Shown here one piece after another: positions 42,396 to 51,471 of a DNA stretch of 64,000 nt. The first letter of the stretch is position 1, and each line of letters opens with the position of its first letter. Source of the stretch: Longimicrobium sp. (lineage in GTDB: Bacteria; Gemmatimonadota; Gemmatimonadetes; Longimicrobiales; Longimicrobiaceae); the NCBI RefSeq assembly GCF_036388275.1, contig NZ_DASVSF010000021.1, positions 1-64,000 of the forward strand. The letters are read 5' to 3'. The notes beneath the pieces are model-generated. The model saw only the letters and a program-made list of their open reading frames with translations, ran no database searches and was not told where the DNA came from. Made by a program: the position numbers and the translations under genes.

Positions 42396-43739
42396 ATGCT
42401 CCTTATCGCCACCCGCCGCAATTTGCGCGCATGGACCTCGCGCGCGCCCCTCGCCAGGGGGGCGGCCGCAGTGGTCGCCGCCATCGTCCTGCTGGCGGGC
42501 GGTGCCTGCCGTGACACCTCCGGCCCCGACACCCGGGTGACGGCGGTTTCCGTCACGGCCCCCGCGACGACGGTGGAGGCCGGCGCCACCCTGCAGCTGT
42601 CGGCCGCGGCGCTGACCCGCGCGGGCATGCCGGTGGCCGGAAAGACCTTCACCTGGGCCAGCGGAAGCGGCTCGGCGACGGTCGGGGCGGCTGGGCTGGT
42701 GACGGCCGTTTCGCCCGGAAGCGTCGTGATCACGGCCACCGAAACCGGGTCCGGCAAGTCGGGGACGATCACCCTGACGGTGACCCCCGCGGCCGCCGCC
42801 TCGGTGACGGTTTCACCCGAGTCCGCGCAGCTGGACCAGGGCTCCACGCGAACGCTGGTGGCCACCGTGCGCGACGCCCGGGGCAACGTGCTGGCCGGGC
42901 GGAGCGTTTCGTGGAGCAGCGCCAATCCCGCCGTCGCGTCGGTCGATGGGTCGGGCGTGGTGACGGCGGTGGCGGCGGGCGGGCCGGTGGCCATCACCGC
43001 CACCGTGGAGGGACGCAGCGCCTCGGCGCAGGTGACGGTGGCGGCGCGTATCGCCACACGGGTGCAGGTTACTCCCCGGTTCCTGGTGGTGGACGCGGCG
43101 GCGACCGCGCCGCTGGCCGCGGCGGCCTTCGACGCGGCGGGCACGGCCATCCCCGACCCGCGGCCCACCTGGACCACGACCGCCGCGGCGGTGGCCACGG
43201 TGGGGGCCGACGGGAGCGTGCGCGGCGTGGCGGCGGGACTGGCCGGTGTGGCGGCGCAGGTGAACGGCGCCGCGGACACGGCCCTCGTCGCGGTGCTGGG
43301 CCCGTCGACGCTGCTCGCCACGGCCTTCGCGGGCGGCCAGCCGAAGCTGGCGGTGCGGCCCGGCCAGACGGTCGTGGTCGCGGTGGTCCTGGACCTTTCG
43401 CGGGTGAGCGCCGCGGGCAACCTGGGAGCCGCGCAGTTCGACCTCGTGTACGACCCCGCGGTGCTCGGCTTCCAGTCGGCCCAGGCGGGGGTGAGCGGGT
43501 CCGTAGCCACCCACGTGCCCACCCCCGGTGTCTTCAAGTTCAGCTTCGCGGCGACCGAGCCGCAGAACACGCCGCGGCCCACGCTGGTCACCGTGACCTT
43601 CCAGGTGGCAGCCGGCGCGCAGCCCGGCACCGAGCGCGCCTTTTCGCTCACCTGGACGGCACCGCCCGCGAGCACCGGGTTCCACGTGTACGGCATCCCG
43701 CTTTCGGCCGGTGGCCGCGTTCTCGTCGTGGCACCCTAG
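42396..43739 (+). CDS. Surface protein with Big2 Ig-like repeats and C-terminal cohesin-like domain
   Basis: A 447-aa exported protein with a long basic N-region and a signal segment ending near C38 (GGAC, an imperfect lipobox). Three Big2-type Ig-like domains (about 48-125, 127-205 and 208-285) carry the marks VSVTVSPESAQLDQGST, VASVDGSGVVTAV and WTTTAAAVATVG. The last ~140 residues resemble a cohesin domain: VRPGQTVVVAVVLDLSRV, AQFDLVYDPAVLGFQSAQAG and PTLVTVTFQV. It is the first of three genes on the plus strand. A partner with dockerin repeats is encoded 650 bases downstream. Confidence 0.78.
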   Translation: MLLIATRRNLRAWTSRAPLARGAAAVVAAIVLLAGGACRDTSGPDTRVTAVSVTAPATTVEAGATLQLSAAALTRAGMPVAGKTFTWASGSGSATVGAAGLVTAVSPGSVVITATETGSGKSGTITLTVTPAAAASVTVSPESAQLDQGSTRTLVATVRDARGNVLAGRSVSWSSANPAVASVDGSGVVTAVAAGGPVAITATVEGRSASAQVTVAARIATRVQVTPRFLVVDAAATAPLAAAAFDAAGTAIPDPRPTWTTTAAAVATVGADGSVRGVAAGLAGVAAQVNGAADTALVAVLGPSTLLATAFAGGQPKLAVRPGQTVVVAVVLDLSRVSAAGNLGAAQFDLVYDPAVLGFQSAQAGVSGSVATHVPTPGVFKFSFAATEPQNTPRPTLVTVTFQVAAGAQPGTERAFSLTWTAPPASTGFHVYGIPLSAGGRVLVVAP

Positions 43740-43771
43740 AGCAGGTTCAGTTCATCCACAGGAGTTCCATC

Positions 43772-44317
43772 ATGATCAACGGAGTGTTCCGGACCGGCCG
43801 CACGCGGCTGGCCCTTGCGGCGATGGGGATCGGGCTGGGGACCCTGCTGGGCTGCGGCGACCTGCTGGGCTCGGGGCAGCGCCCCGACCCGGAGAAGCCG
43901 GCCGTGCAGGAGGCGGGGATCCACCCGGTGCTGGTGCTGATTGGCCAAGGTGACGGCGAGGCCACGGTGGAGCTTCACCTGCAGCGGGTGCAGGTAGCCG
44001 AGCGCATCGGCAGCTACCAGGGCCAGCTGAAGTACGACGCCGGGCGCTACACGCTCCAGGCTTCCAGCATTCCGCGGGGCATCACCGGTGCGGCCAACGA
44101 GCCGCAGGCCGGCACGATCCGCTTCGCGGGAATCTCCATGGAGGGGATCGACGGCGGGGCGGTGCTTTCTCTCCGGTTCAGCACCCGTGCCCCGGTCACG
44201 GCCGAGGCCTTCGAGCTGTCGCTGGAAGAACTCGTCGCCAGCGAAGGCTTCACCGACCTGAAGCCCCGGATTCGGCAGCTTTCGGCGCAGCCGCGGCTGT
44301 CGCGCTCGGCGCCGTAG
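43772..44317 (+). CDS. Small lipoprotein with cohesin-like domain
   Basis: A 181-aa lipoprotein: signal peptide and lipobox LLGC (C28), a short linker, then a cohesin-like beta-sandwich (about 50-155) with VELHLQRVQVAERIGSYQGQ, LKYDAGRYTLQA and GGAVLSLRFSTRA. The usual YDP signature is YDA here. AGGAG lies 8 bases before the ATG. It lies 32 bases after the Big2-cohesin gene and 68 before the dockerin gene, so all three are co-transcribed. As a membrane-anchored cohesin it could hold a dockerin partner on the outer membrane (inference). Confidence 0.72.
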   Translation: MINGVFRTGRTRLALAAMGIGLGTLLGCGDLLGSGQRPDPEKPAVQEAGIHPVLVLIGQGDGEATVELHLQRVQVAERIGSYQGQLKYDAGRYTLQASSIPRGITGAANEPQAGTIRFAGISMEGIDGGAVLSLRFSTRAPVTAEAFELSLEELVASEGFTDLKPRIRQLSAQPRLSRSAP

Positions 44318-44385
44318 CCACCGCACCAGAATCTGCGGCGGCCGAACGGCCCCCGCTGGTATCTCTCGCAGCCCATCTGGCCGCC

Positions 44386-47300
44386 ATGCCCCGCCCGCTC
44401 CTGTATGCCTTCGCGCTTGCCCTGGCGCTCGTGTCCGGCACCGCCGCCCCCCTTGCGGGGCAGGCGGCTCCGGCCCTGCGCGGCGACGTAAACCAGGACG
44501 GGCAGATCACCGCGCTGGACGCCCTGGCCATCCTGTCGCACACGGTGGGGCGCCCCCTGCCAGCCGGCTTCCGGATCATGCCGAACGGCGACAACAACGG
44601 AGACGGGCAGATCACCGCGGTCGACGCGCTGATCGGGCTGAGCTACACGGTGGACCGCGACGTGTCGCAGTTCCCCATCGGCCAGCCGCTCCCGGTGCTC
44701 GCCGCCGCCGTTGCCGTGGCTCCCGACAGCCTGGCGCTCGCCACGGGCGACACCGCCACGCTGCGGGCGACCGCGCGCGACGCGGCGGGAACGGTTCTGC
44801 AAGGCCGTTCCGCCGCATGGTCCAGCACGGCGCCGTCGGTGGCGCGGGTGGACAGCCTGGGCCGGGTGACGGCGCTGAGCGCGGGCACGGCCATCATCCG
44901 CGCCGTGGTAGACTCCGCCAGCGGTGAGGCGCGGGTGAGCGTAACGGCGGTCGCGACGGCCCTGCAGGTCGTTGGGGGGCAGGGGCAGGAGGCGCCCGCG
45001 GGTTCGGCGCTCCCGCAGCCGCTGACGGTGCGCGTGGTGGACGCGCTGGGCAACCCCGTGGCGGGCGTGGCCGTCGCATGGAGCCCTGCGCAGGGGGGAA
45101 CCGCTGCTCCCGGCACCTCCACCACCGACGCGGCGGGGAATGCCTCCACGGCGTGGACGCTGGCCCCGGCGGCCGGCGCCCAGCAGCTCACCGCGACGGC
45201 GGGCACCCTCTCCGCCCAGTTCACGGCCACCGCGACCTCGGCAGGCCTGACGCTGGTGAAGACGGCGGGCGACGTGGCGGCGGACACCGCGGGATCGGCC
45301 CAGGGGGTGACGGTGGAGGCCCGCGACGCGGCCGGGCGGCCGGTGACCGGCGTCGCCGTCTCGTGGACGGTCGTGGACGGCGGCGGCTCGGTCACTCCCG
45401 CGGAATCCGTGACCGGGACCGGGGGCGCGAGCGCCACGTGGACGCGCGGAGTGGCGCCGGGCACGCAGACGCTGCGCGCCGCCACGGCGTCGGGCGCCAC
45501 GGTCGTCTTCAGCACCACCGTCACGGCCGGGGCACCGTCGCAGCTCGTGAAGTCGTCCGGCGACGGACAGCGCGCCCGGGTGGGCCAGCCGCTCCCCGCG
45601 CCGCTGGTGGCCCGGGTGGTGGACCGCAACGGGAACGGCGTGGCGAACGCCGCCGTGGCGTGGACGGTGGTCTCGGGAGGCGGCAGCGTGAACGGCGGTA
45701 CGCCGACCGACTCGGCCGGCTACACGCAGGCGTCCGCCGTGCTGGGGCCGCAGACGGGCGAACAGCGGTTTTCGGTGGCCGCCGCCGGGCTTGCGGCGGT
45801 CTTCACGGCGCAAGCGGATTCGGCGGTGGCGGCGAGCCTGTCGGTGCTTCCCGAAACCGTTCGCCTGGGTGCGTACGGCGACACGGCCCGGCTGATCGCG
45901 GAGGTGCGGGACTCGGCCGGGGCGCCCATCGCCGGGAAGCGGATCACCTGGCTTTCCCGTGACGTGGGGATCGCCTCGGTCGATTCCACGGGCCTGGTTT
46001 CCGCCACCGGCCTGGGCGTTACCTGGATCGTGGCGCAGACCGGGAACCTGGCCGATTCCACCTACGTGAACGCCGACCTGGGCGGCAGCCTCGAGCGCCT
46101 CGAGGTCACCCCTTCTGCGGACACCGTGACGGTCGTGGGCGGCACCGTGCAGCTGACGGCCACGGTGCGCGACACCAGCGGAAACGTGATCGCGGTGTCC
46201 GGGGTGGTGTGGACCACCGTCTCCGGGCCGGGGACGGTGACGCAGGCGGGGCTCGTCACCACCAGCGGGACGGGCGGAAGCGCGCTCGTCTCCGCGCGCT
46301 ACGGCGAGCTGGCCGACACCGCGACGATCGTGATCGCGCCGGTGCCGGCACGGCTGGTGGTGAGCCCCGACTCGGTCCGCGTGACCGCCGACGGTGACGT
46401 GGTGGCCCGGCCCACCTCGGTGCTCCTGGATTCGCTGGGCACCGTCCTCCACACCGACCCGGCTGGCAGTCCCTACGACGCGTCGATCCAGTGGCGAACG
46501 CTCGACACCGCCATCGCCGTGGTGGAAGCCGACACCGCTTCGGCGTACGACGGGGTGCGTGTGGTGGGGCGCTCCGCGGGCGTCACGTACGTGGTCGCGA
46601 CCTTCGGGTCGCTGGCCGACACGGCGAAGGTGGCCTCGGTCGCCCCGGCCCCGCTCACCTTCCGCCCCGAATCCCTCACCGGGGAGATCGGGTTCTGCGC
46701 CCTGAGCACCAGGGGCGACGCGTGGTGCACGGGAACGGGCACCGACGGCCTGGTGCCCGGCGGCCACGTGTGGACCGATTTCTCGCGCGGCTACGACGCG
46801 TCGTGCGGGGTGACCACCGGAGGAGAAACCTACTGCCAGGGCACCCTTCCGGGCGCGGGGGCCACCCACACGCGGCTGGTGGCGAACCCCGGGTTCACGC
46901 AGGTGACGGTGGGCCGCTCCTTCGCCTGCGGCCTTACCGGGTCCGGACAGGCATTCTGCTGGGGGCGCAACAATACGGGCGCGCTCGGCGTGGGCGACCT
47001 GACCGCGCGCCAGTCGCCCACGCCCGTCCTCGGCGGACGGGCCTACCAGCGGATCGTGGCGGGGGACAACGGCACCTGCGCCATCACCCTCGACGGGGTG
47101 GGCGAGTGCTGGGGAACGTTCCGCAACCTCCCGCAGACCAGCGTTCCGGTCGTCCGGGTTGCCTCGAACGCGGTGGACGTCGCGGCCGGCAGGGTGCACT
47201 GTTTCCGCCTCGGCAGCGGTGGTAACACCTGCGGCAGCTTCAGCGCGGGCGTCACGCCTCCCACCTTCGTGCGGATGTCGGGCGGCGGCGAAACCACCTG

Positions 47301-47457
47301 CGCGGTGGATACCGAGGGCCGCCTGTGGTGCGTCGAGTTCTTCAACCAGATCTGGGACTTGAGAGGCTCCATGGATGCCGGCGGAGTCGCCGTGAGCTAC
47401 AGCCAGCAGCCGGCCATCATCACCCGGCAGGGCCAGTGGGCGGCGTTCCCGCCGTAA
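44386..47457 (+). CDS. Secreted dockerin-Ig-RCC1 repeat protein
   Basis: A 1023-aa exported protein. After the signal peptide (1-25) comes a type I dockerin of two calcium-binding repeats: D34/N36/D38/Q40/D45 and D69/N71/D73/Q75/D80 (DVNQDGQITALDA; DNNGDGQITAVDA). About six Ig-like domains (Big2 and invasin-like Big1, about 105-760) follow. The C-terminal ~270 residues contain six RCC1-like blades, each with a pair of cysteines in the pattern C-x-(T/L)...(Y/F/W)C. The dockerin probably binds the cohesins encoded by the two genes just upstream. Such a rod ending in a propeller could be an adhesin. Confidence 0.85.
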   Translation: MPRPLLYAFALALALVSGTAAPLAGQAAPALRGDVNQDGQITALDALAILSHTVGRPLPAGFRIMPNGDNNGDGQITAVDALIGLSYTVDRDVSQFPIGQPLPVLAAAVAVAPDSLALATGDTATLRATARDAAGTVLQGRSAAWSSTAPSVARVDSLGRVTALSAGTAIIRAVVDSASGEARVSVTAVATALQVVGGQGQEAPAGSALPQPLTVRVVDALGNPVAGVAVAWSPAQGGTAAPGTSTTDAAGNASTAWTLAPAAGAQQLTATAGTLSAQFTATATSAGLTLVKTAGDVAADTAGSAQGVTVEARDAAGRPVTGVAVSWTVVDGGGSVTPAESVTGTGGASATWTRGVAPGTQTLRAATASGATVVFSTTVTAGAPSQLVKSSGDGQRARVGQPLPAPLVARVVDRNGNGVANAAVAWTVVSGGGSVNGGTPTDSAGYTQASAVLGPQTGEQRFSVAAAGLAAVFTAQADSAVAASLSVLPETVRLGAYGDTARLIAEVRDSAGAPIAGKRITWLSRDVGIASVDSTGLVSATGLGVTWIVAQTGNLADSTYVNADLGGSLERLEVTPSADTVTVVGGTVQLTATVRDTSGNVIAVSGVVWTTVSGPGTVTQAGLVTTSGTGGSALVSARYGELADTATIVIAPVPARLVVSPDSVRVTADGDVVARPTSVLLDSLGTVLHTDPAGSPYDASIQWRTLDTAIAVVEADTASAYDGVRVVGRSAGVTYVVATFGSLADTAKVASVAPAPLTFRPESLTGEIGFCALSTRGDAWCTGTGTDGLVPGGHVWTDFSRGYDASCGVTTGGETYCQGTLPGAGATHTRLVANPGFTQVTVGRSFACGLTGSGQAFCWGRNNTGALGVGDLTARQSPTPVLGGRAYQRIVAGDNGTCAITLDGVGECWGTFRNLPQTSVPVVRVASNAVDVAAGRVHCFRLGSGGNTCGSFSAGVTPPTFVRMSGGGETTCAVDTEGRLWCVEFFNQIWDLRGSMDAGGVAVSYSQQPAIITRQGQWAAFPP

Positions 47458-47574
47458 CGCGCGGGAGCGCGGCGGAGCCGGAACGGGTTGCGATGCGAAC
47501 CGTGGCCCGCTGACCCGCCCCGTCTCTACTCCGGCGGGAATACAGGCGCGCGGCAGCCCCGGCGTGATGCCGGA

Positions 47575-49452
47575 CTACAGCGCGTCCACCTCTACGCGGT
47601 TGCGCCCGGCGGCCTTGGCGCGGTACAGCTGCTCGTCGGCGCGCTTCCAGGTGGCGGCGAACGTACCGTCGCGCGGGTGCCACACGGTGGCGCCCACGCT
47701 GACGGAAACCGAGAGGGTTGGATGGAGTTCGGCGAAGGGCGCCTGCTCCACCGCGCGGCGCACCCGCTCGGCCGCCTCGGCGGCGTTGCCGGCGGCGGCG
47801 CCGGGGAGGATGGCGACGAACTCCTCTCCCCCCGTGCGGCCGACGTGGTCGCCATCCCGCAGCGACCCCTGCAGCACCTCCGCCACCTTGCGAAGGACGG
47901 CGTCGCCCACGTCGTGGCCCAGGTCGTCGTTGATGCGCTTGAAGTGGTCGATGTCCAGCGCCAGCACGCCGAACCCCGTTCCGCGCGCGCGGGCGGCCTT
48001 CACCTGCTCGTCGGCCACCATCAGCAGGTGGCGGCGGTTGGGGAGGCGCGTCAGCTCGTCGGTGAGAGAGGTGATGCGCAGCCTGCGCGACGCTTTCAAC
48101 TGGCGGGTGATGAGCAGCGCGAGCGCGACGATGACGATAGCCGTCAGCACCAGCACCGCGGCCTGCAGGCGGCGTACGCGTGCACCGGCGGCCAGCGCCT
48201 GCCCGCGAAGGTCGTTCTCGCGCTGCAGGGCGCGGTTTTCCTGCTCCTTCTTTTCGGCGTCGAACTGCACGCGCAGGCGCGAGGTCTGCTCCTGGCGCCC
48301 GCGCTCGCTCAGCTCCCTCTGAAGCGCCAGCTGCTCCGTGCGCGCCTGGTACGCCTGGCGCCAGTCGCCCGCGGCCGCGAACGCCATCGCCCGCTCCTCG
48401 TGCACTTTCTCGAGGAAGCGCCGGTTGTCGGTGGATGCATACCGCTGGCGCGCCGCCTCCAGGTCGGCCAGCGCCTCGTCCGCCCGGCCGAGCAGGCGGA
48501 GCGTCACGCCGCGCGTCAGGCGCACGTGCGCGGTGCCTTCCTCATCCCCCGCCCGCTGGTAGTACGCGAGCGCTTCGTCCAGGATGGGAAGCGCCTCGGC
48601 GGGGCGCCCCAGCTTGTACAGCACTTCGCCGATGGCGCGCTGGTCCGTGGCGACCTCACCGGGGTCGTTGCGGCGGCGGTCCATCGCCAGCCCGCGCCGA
48701 AAGTGGGCGAGCGCCTCCTCCAGCTTTCCCATCCGCTGCAGGGTGCTTCCCAGGTTGTAGTACGAAGTGGCCATCCCGCGCAGGTTGCCGCTGCTTTCGT
48801 GCGACGCGAGCACCTGGCCGTAGTACTCCAGCGCGCGGTCGTACTGGGCCACGCGGCTGTCGGCGTACAGGTTTGCGATGGCGTTGAGCACGTACCGCTG
48901 CTGCGCGGCATCGTCGACGGCGGTGAACAGGCGGTGCGCGGTGCCCAGGTCGGAGATCGCCCCGGTGAACTCGCCGCGGTAGTAGCGAAGCTCGCCGCGC
49001 AGCATCATCGCTTCGGCCCGCTCCTCCGCCGCGCCGAGCCGCCGCGCCAGGGCCTCGGCGCTGTCGTAGTCGGCGGCGGCCTCGCGGAAACGGTTGGCCT
49101 CCTGGTGGGCGTATCCCCGGCAGGTGCGCAGGCTCGCGATGGCGCGCCCGTCGCCCGTCCGCAGGGCATCGGCCAGCCCCGCCTCTGCCCACGCGGCGAT
49201 CGAGTCGGGCGCATCACTGGCGGCCGCCCAGCAGCGCAGCACCAGGGCGCGCATCCGCAGCGCGTCGGAGGCAGGCGACCCGAGCGAGGGAAGCACCTGG
49301 CGCGTGAGGCGGAGCGTGGTCGCGGGGTCGGAGTGCTCGACGCGGGCCGCCTCCGCCACCATCTGCGCGGCGGAGGGCTGCTGTGCCGCACCGTCCGTGG
49401 CGCAGAGGGCGAGGAGCAGGGCTAGCGGAAAGAACGGGTGCCGCGTGCGCAT
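47575..49452 (-). CDS. Exported TPR, membrane-anchored GGDEF diguanylate cyclase
   Basis: A 625-aa protein. A signal segment (about 5-24) is followed by TPR-like repeats (about 40-370), a coiled coil, a membrane span near 430 (LQAAVLVLTAIVIVALALLI) and a cytoplasmic GGDEF domain with motif GGEEF near 555 and an inhibitory I-site RDGD five residues before it. The TPR part should face the periplasm and sense proteins or peptides. The enzyme makes c-di-GMP. It is convergent with the dockerin gene (117 bases apart) and is preceded by a VOC gene 17 bases upstream. Confidence 0.92.
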   Translation of the reverse strand: MRTRHPFFPLALLLALCATDGAAQQPSAAQMVAEAARVEHSDPATTLRLTRQVLPSLGSPASDALRMRALVLRCWAAASDAPDSIAAWAEAGLADALRTGDGRAIASLRTCRGYAHQEANRFREAAADYDSAEALARRLGAAEERAEAMMLRGELRYYRGEFTGAISDLGTAHRLFTAVDDAAQQRYVLNAIANLYADSRVAQYDRALEYYGQVLASHESSGNLRGMATSYYNLGSTLQRMGKLEEALAHFRRGLAMDRRRNDPGEVATDQRAIGEVLYKLGRPAEALPILDEALAYYQRAGDEEGTAHVRLTRGVTLRLLGRADEALADLEAARQRYASTDNRRFLEKVHEERAMAFAAAGDWRQAYQARTEQLALQRELSERGRQEQTSRLRVQFDAEKKEQENRALQRENDLRGQALAAGARVRRLQAAVLVLTAIVIVALALLITRQLKASRRLRITSLTDELTRLPNRRHLLMVADEQVKAARARGTGFGVLALDIDHFKRINDDLGHDVGDAVLRKVAEVLQGSLRDGDHVGRTGGEEFVAILPGAAAGNAAEAAERVRRAVEQAPFAELHPTLSVSVSVGATVWHPRDGTFAATWKRADEQLYRAKAAGRNRVEVDAL

Positions 49453-49469
49453 GATCTCCACGGCCGGGG

Positions 49470-49883
49470 CTATCGATCCGACGAAATCGCCAGACGGAAG
49501 CCGTCGGGGTCGCGCAGGCGGAACATGCGCGGGCCCCAGGGCATGTCGGCCGGCTCGGTGTCCAGGGTGCCGCCACGCTCCTTGATTCCCGCGGCGAGCT
49601 GGTCGATGTCCTGCCCGGTGGTGATCATCAGCGAAACGCCCTCTCCCTTTGTGCGGTCCCATCCCTTGTCGCCGTTGTCCTGGCCGATCAGGATGCGCAC
49701 GTCGCCGGCCCGGAGCCCCACCGCCATCAGCTTTCCATCGCGCTCGTAACGGTTTTCGATGGCGAAGCCCACCACCTCGTGGTACCAGGCCAGGCTTTTC
49801 CGCAGGTCGCTGGCGGTGAGCGAGGCCCCCAGGGACAATGCCTGAAAGCCTTCGGGCGCGGCGGCGGGCGGGTCGGGCGTCAT
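49470..49883 (-). CDS. Glyoxalase/VOC-fold protein
   Basis: A 137-aa protein with the vicinal oxygen chelate fold: LGASLTASDLRKSLAWYHEVVGF at the start, ILIGQDNGDKGWDRTKGEGV in the middle, and a second half ending RMFRLRDPDGFRLAI. VOC proteins bind a metal and catalyse isomerisation, thiol transfer or ring cleavage, or bind antibiotics. The metal ligands cannot be identified with certainty. It is co-directional with the TPR-GGDEF gene, 17 bases upstream of it. ATG 49883 fits the family length; the open frame reads on but has no homology. Confidence 0.85.
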   Translation of the reverse strand: MTPDPPAAAPEGFQALSLGASLTASDLRKSLAWYHEVVGFAIENRYERDGKLMAVGLRAGDVRILIGQDNGDKGWDRTKGEGVSLMITTGQDIDQLAAGIKERGGTLDTEPADMPWGPRMFRLRDPDGFRLAISSDR

Positions 49884-50358
49884 TGGGTGATCCGATGCGG
49901 GGGAATCGCGGTGGAATGCGTTCACAAGTAGCCGTGCCGGCACCAGCGGGCAAGGCTCGTCAGGATCTGTCCCGTGCCGCGTGGCCGCCTCCGGGCAAGC
50001 CAAGCCGAGCGACGCCGTCTCCCGTGGGCAGCTGCACCAAAACGGTGTTCCCGCCTGCTCAGAAAAGGGCGCTCACCATCCGCCACGGCTGTTCCGGCTC
50101 GGCCTCGCGCGGGGGATCTAGCGCCTGCCTGGGGCCGCGGGCGTGCTCCCCGCCGGCGGCAAGCCAGGCGTCCATCGGATCGTAAAGCTCGCCCGCCAAA
50201 CTCTTTACGCATCCGGTCCTCACGCGGCTCCCCGTGCGCATGGCGCCTCTCGATCCATAGCCCGGAGAACATGCGGCGGCCTTGGCGTGGCAGGGCATCG
50301 ACGTTGCAAACAGCGGGTATCCCCCGGAGTACTGGACACCCCCAAGGAATGGACGCTG
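49884..50358. other. Intergenic region with an acetyltransferase remnant
   Basis: No intact gene. On the minus strand, from about 50208 to 50020, a decayed copy of a maltose/galactoside acetyltransferase N-terminus is readable (listed separately). The rest is unremarkable and should hold the promoters of the VOC and NUC1 genes. Confidence 0.55.
50020..50208 (-). pseudogene. Remnant of a maltose O-acetyltransferase gene
   Basis: Translating from 50208 gives VKSLAGELYDPMDAWLAAGG, continuing through QALDPPREAEPEQPWRMV and SALF, then a stop at 50059-50061. This matches the N-terminal Mac domain of Maa/LacA-type acetyltransferases (usually M.SLAGELYDP.DPEL), but the initiator Met codon is GTA and the stop cuts the protein after ~50 residues. 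The next bases read NTVLVQLP, as in the start of the hexapeptide part, then homology ends. It is a short decayed gene. Confidence 0.55.
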
Positions 50359-51207
50359 ATGCCTTCCCCTCGCATCACCGCACGCGCGGTGCTGGGCCTT
50401 GCCGCCATGCTGGCCCTGGCCGCCTGCTCCACCGACGGACCGACCGAAGTCACGACCAATCCCGAAGGCCCCAGCTTCTACACCTACCCCAGCGCCATCT
50501 ACCGCAGCCACGTGGAATTCGGCGCCCCGGCGGGCTCGTCCACCAGCGACGTGCGGCTTTCCAAGAACACCCACTACATCTCGTACAACTGCTCGCGCGG
50601 CGGGCCCAACTGGGTTTCGTGGAACCTGAACAAGACGCACTTTGGCGATGCGGCGCGCTCGACGAGCTTCTACACCGACGCCGCGCTTCCCAGCGGCTGC
50701 TACCGCGTGACGAACTCGGACTACACGAACTCGGGGTACAGCCGCGGCCACATGGTTCGCAGCGAGGAGCGCACCTGGTCGTCGGAGCACAACAAGCAGA
50801 CGTTCCTGATGACCAACATCCTCCCGCAGTACCAGGACCTGAACGGCGGCCCCTGGTACAAGTTCGAGCAGTACCTGCAGACGCAGGCGCAGACGAACAA
50901 CAAGGAGGTCTACGTGATGGCCGGCGGATACTCGTACAGCGGCACGCTGCTCAACGCGGGCAAGGTGGCCATTCCGCGCCGGAACTACAAGATCGCGCTG
51001 CTGATGCCGTACGGGCAGGGCCTCGCGCAGGCAACGTCGACGGGCAGCATCCAGGTGATCGCGGTGGACATGCCCAACATCACCGGCATCTCCACCGCCT
51101 CGTGGGAAAGCTACCGCACCACCGTCGACGCGATCGAAAGCAACACCGGATACAACTTCCTGCACCTGCTGACCGACGCCGTCGAGTCGTACTGGGAAGC
51201 CCGGTAG
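50359..51207 (+). CDS. NUC1-type DNA/RNA endonuclease, lipoprotein
   Basis: A 282-aa secreted nuclease of the NucA/EndoG beta-beta-alpha-metal type. Lipobox LAAC with C23 makes it an envelope lipoprotein. The catalytic motif DRGH is SRGH here (H131 as general base); the Mg-binding Asn lies in NILPQYQDLNGGPW (N153, Q157, N162). The rest fits the family: YVMAGGYSYSG, IPRRNYKIAL, and a C-terminal helix. It could degrade extracellular DNA or RNA for food. The Asp-to-Ser change in the motif makes activity less sure. The ATG at 50359 is preceded by AAGGAA. Confidence 0.87.
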   Translation: MPSPRITARAVLGLAAMLALAACSTDGPTEVTTNPEGPSFYTYPSAIYRSHVEFGAPAGSSTSDVRLSKNTHYISYNCSRGGPNWVSWNLNKTHFGDAARSTSFYTDAALPSGCYRVTNSDYTNSGYSRGHMVRSEERTWSSEHNKQTFLMTNILPQYQDLNGGPWYKFEQYLQTQAQTNNKEVYVMAGGYSYSGTLLNAGKVAIPRRNYKIALLMPYGQGLAQATSTGSIQVIAVDMPNITGISTASWESYRTTVDAIESNTGYNFLHLLTDAVESYWEAR

Positions 51208-51336
51208 CGCGGCCGGCAGCGCAAGAAGTTCGGGCGATAGGTCCGACGGGCTGGATGGGCTACTCGCGCCCGCCCTCACCGGCAACAGAGCGAGCGAGGG
51301 CGACCTACGACAAGACAACGAGGTCTGCGCCATCCA

Positions 51337-51364
51337 TTGCGATTGGCCGAAAAAGCATTATCAT
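51337..51364 (+). promoter_or_regulatory. Candidate housekeeping promoter
   Basis: TTGCGA at 51337-51342 and TATCAT at 51359-51364 with a 16-base spacer. A terminator-like hairpin follows at 51402 and the next gene starts at 51472, so an attenuated leader is possible. Confidence 0.4.
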
Positions 51365-51401
51365 CGTCGCATGATCCGGCGAGATCGCGCGAATCCGTCA
51401 C

Positions 51402-51434
51402 ATCGGGAAGAGCCACCAGGCTCTTCCCGATTTT
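51402..51434 (+). terminator. Intrinsic terminator or attenuator
   Basis: The 13-bp stem atcgggaagagcc / ggctcttcccgat (51402-51414 and 51419-51431) has a 4-base loop followed by TTTT. It may end the NUC1 transcript or act as an attenuator in the leader of the next gene. Confidence 0.75.
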
Positions 51435-51471
51435 GCTTGGGGCGCCCCCTATCGGCCAGCGTGGGAGAGAT

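Noticed and set aside
44047..47199. A 1050-codon open frame on the minus strand opposite the dockerin gene
   Set aside because: It is antisense of a clear coding gene with GC-rich third positions. Its translation is His/Arg/Gly-rich without any family sequence.
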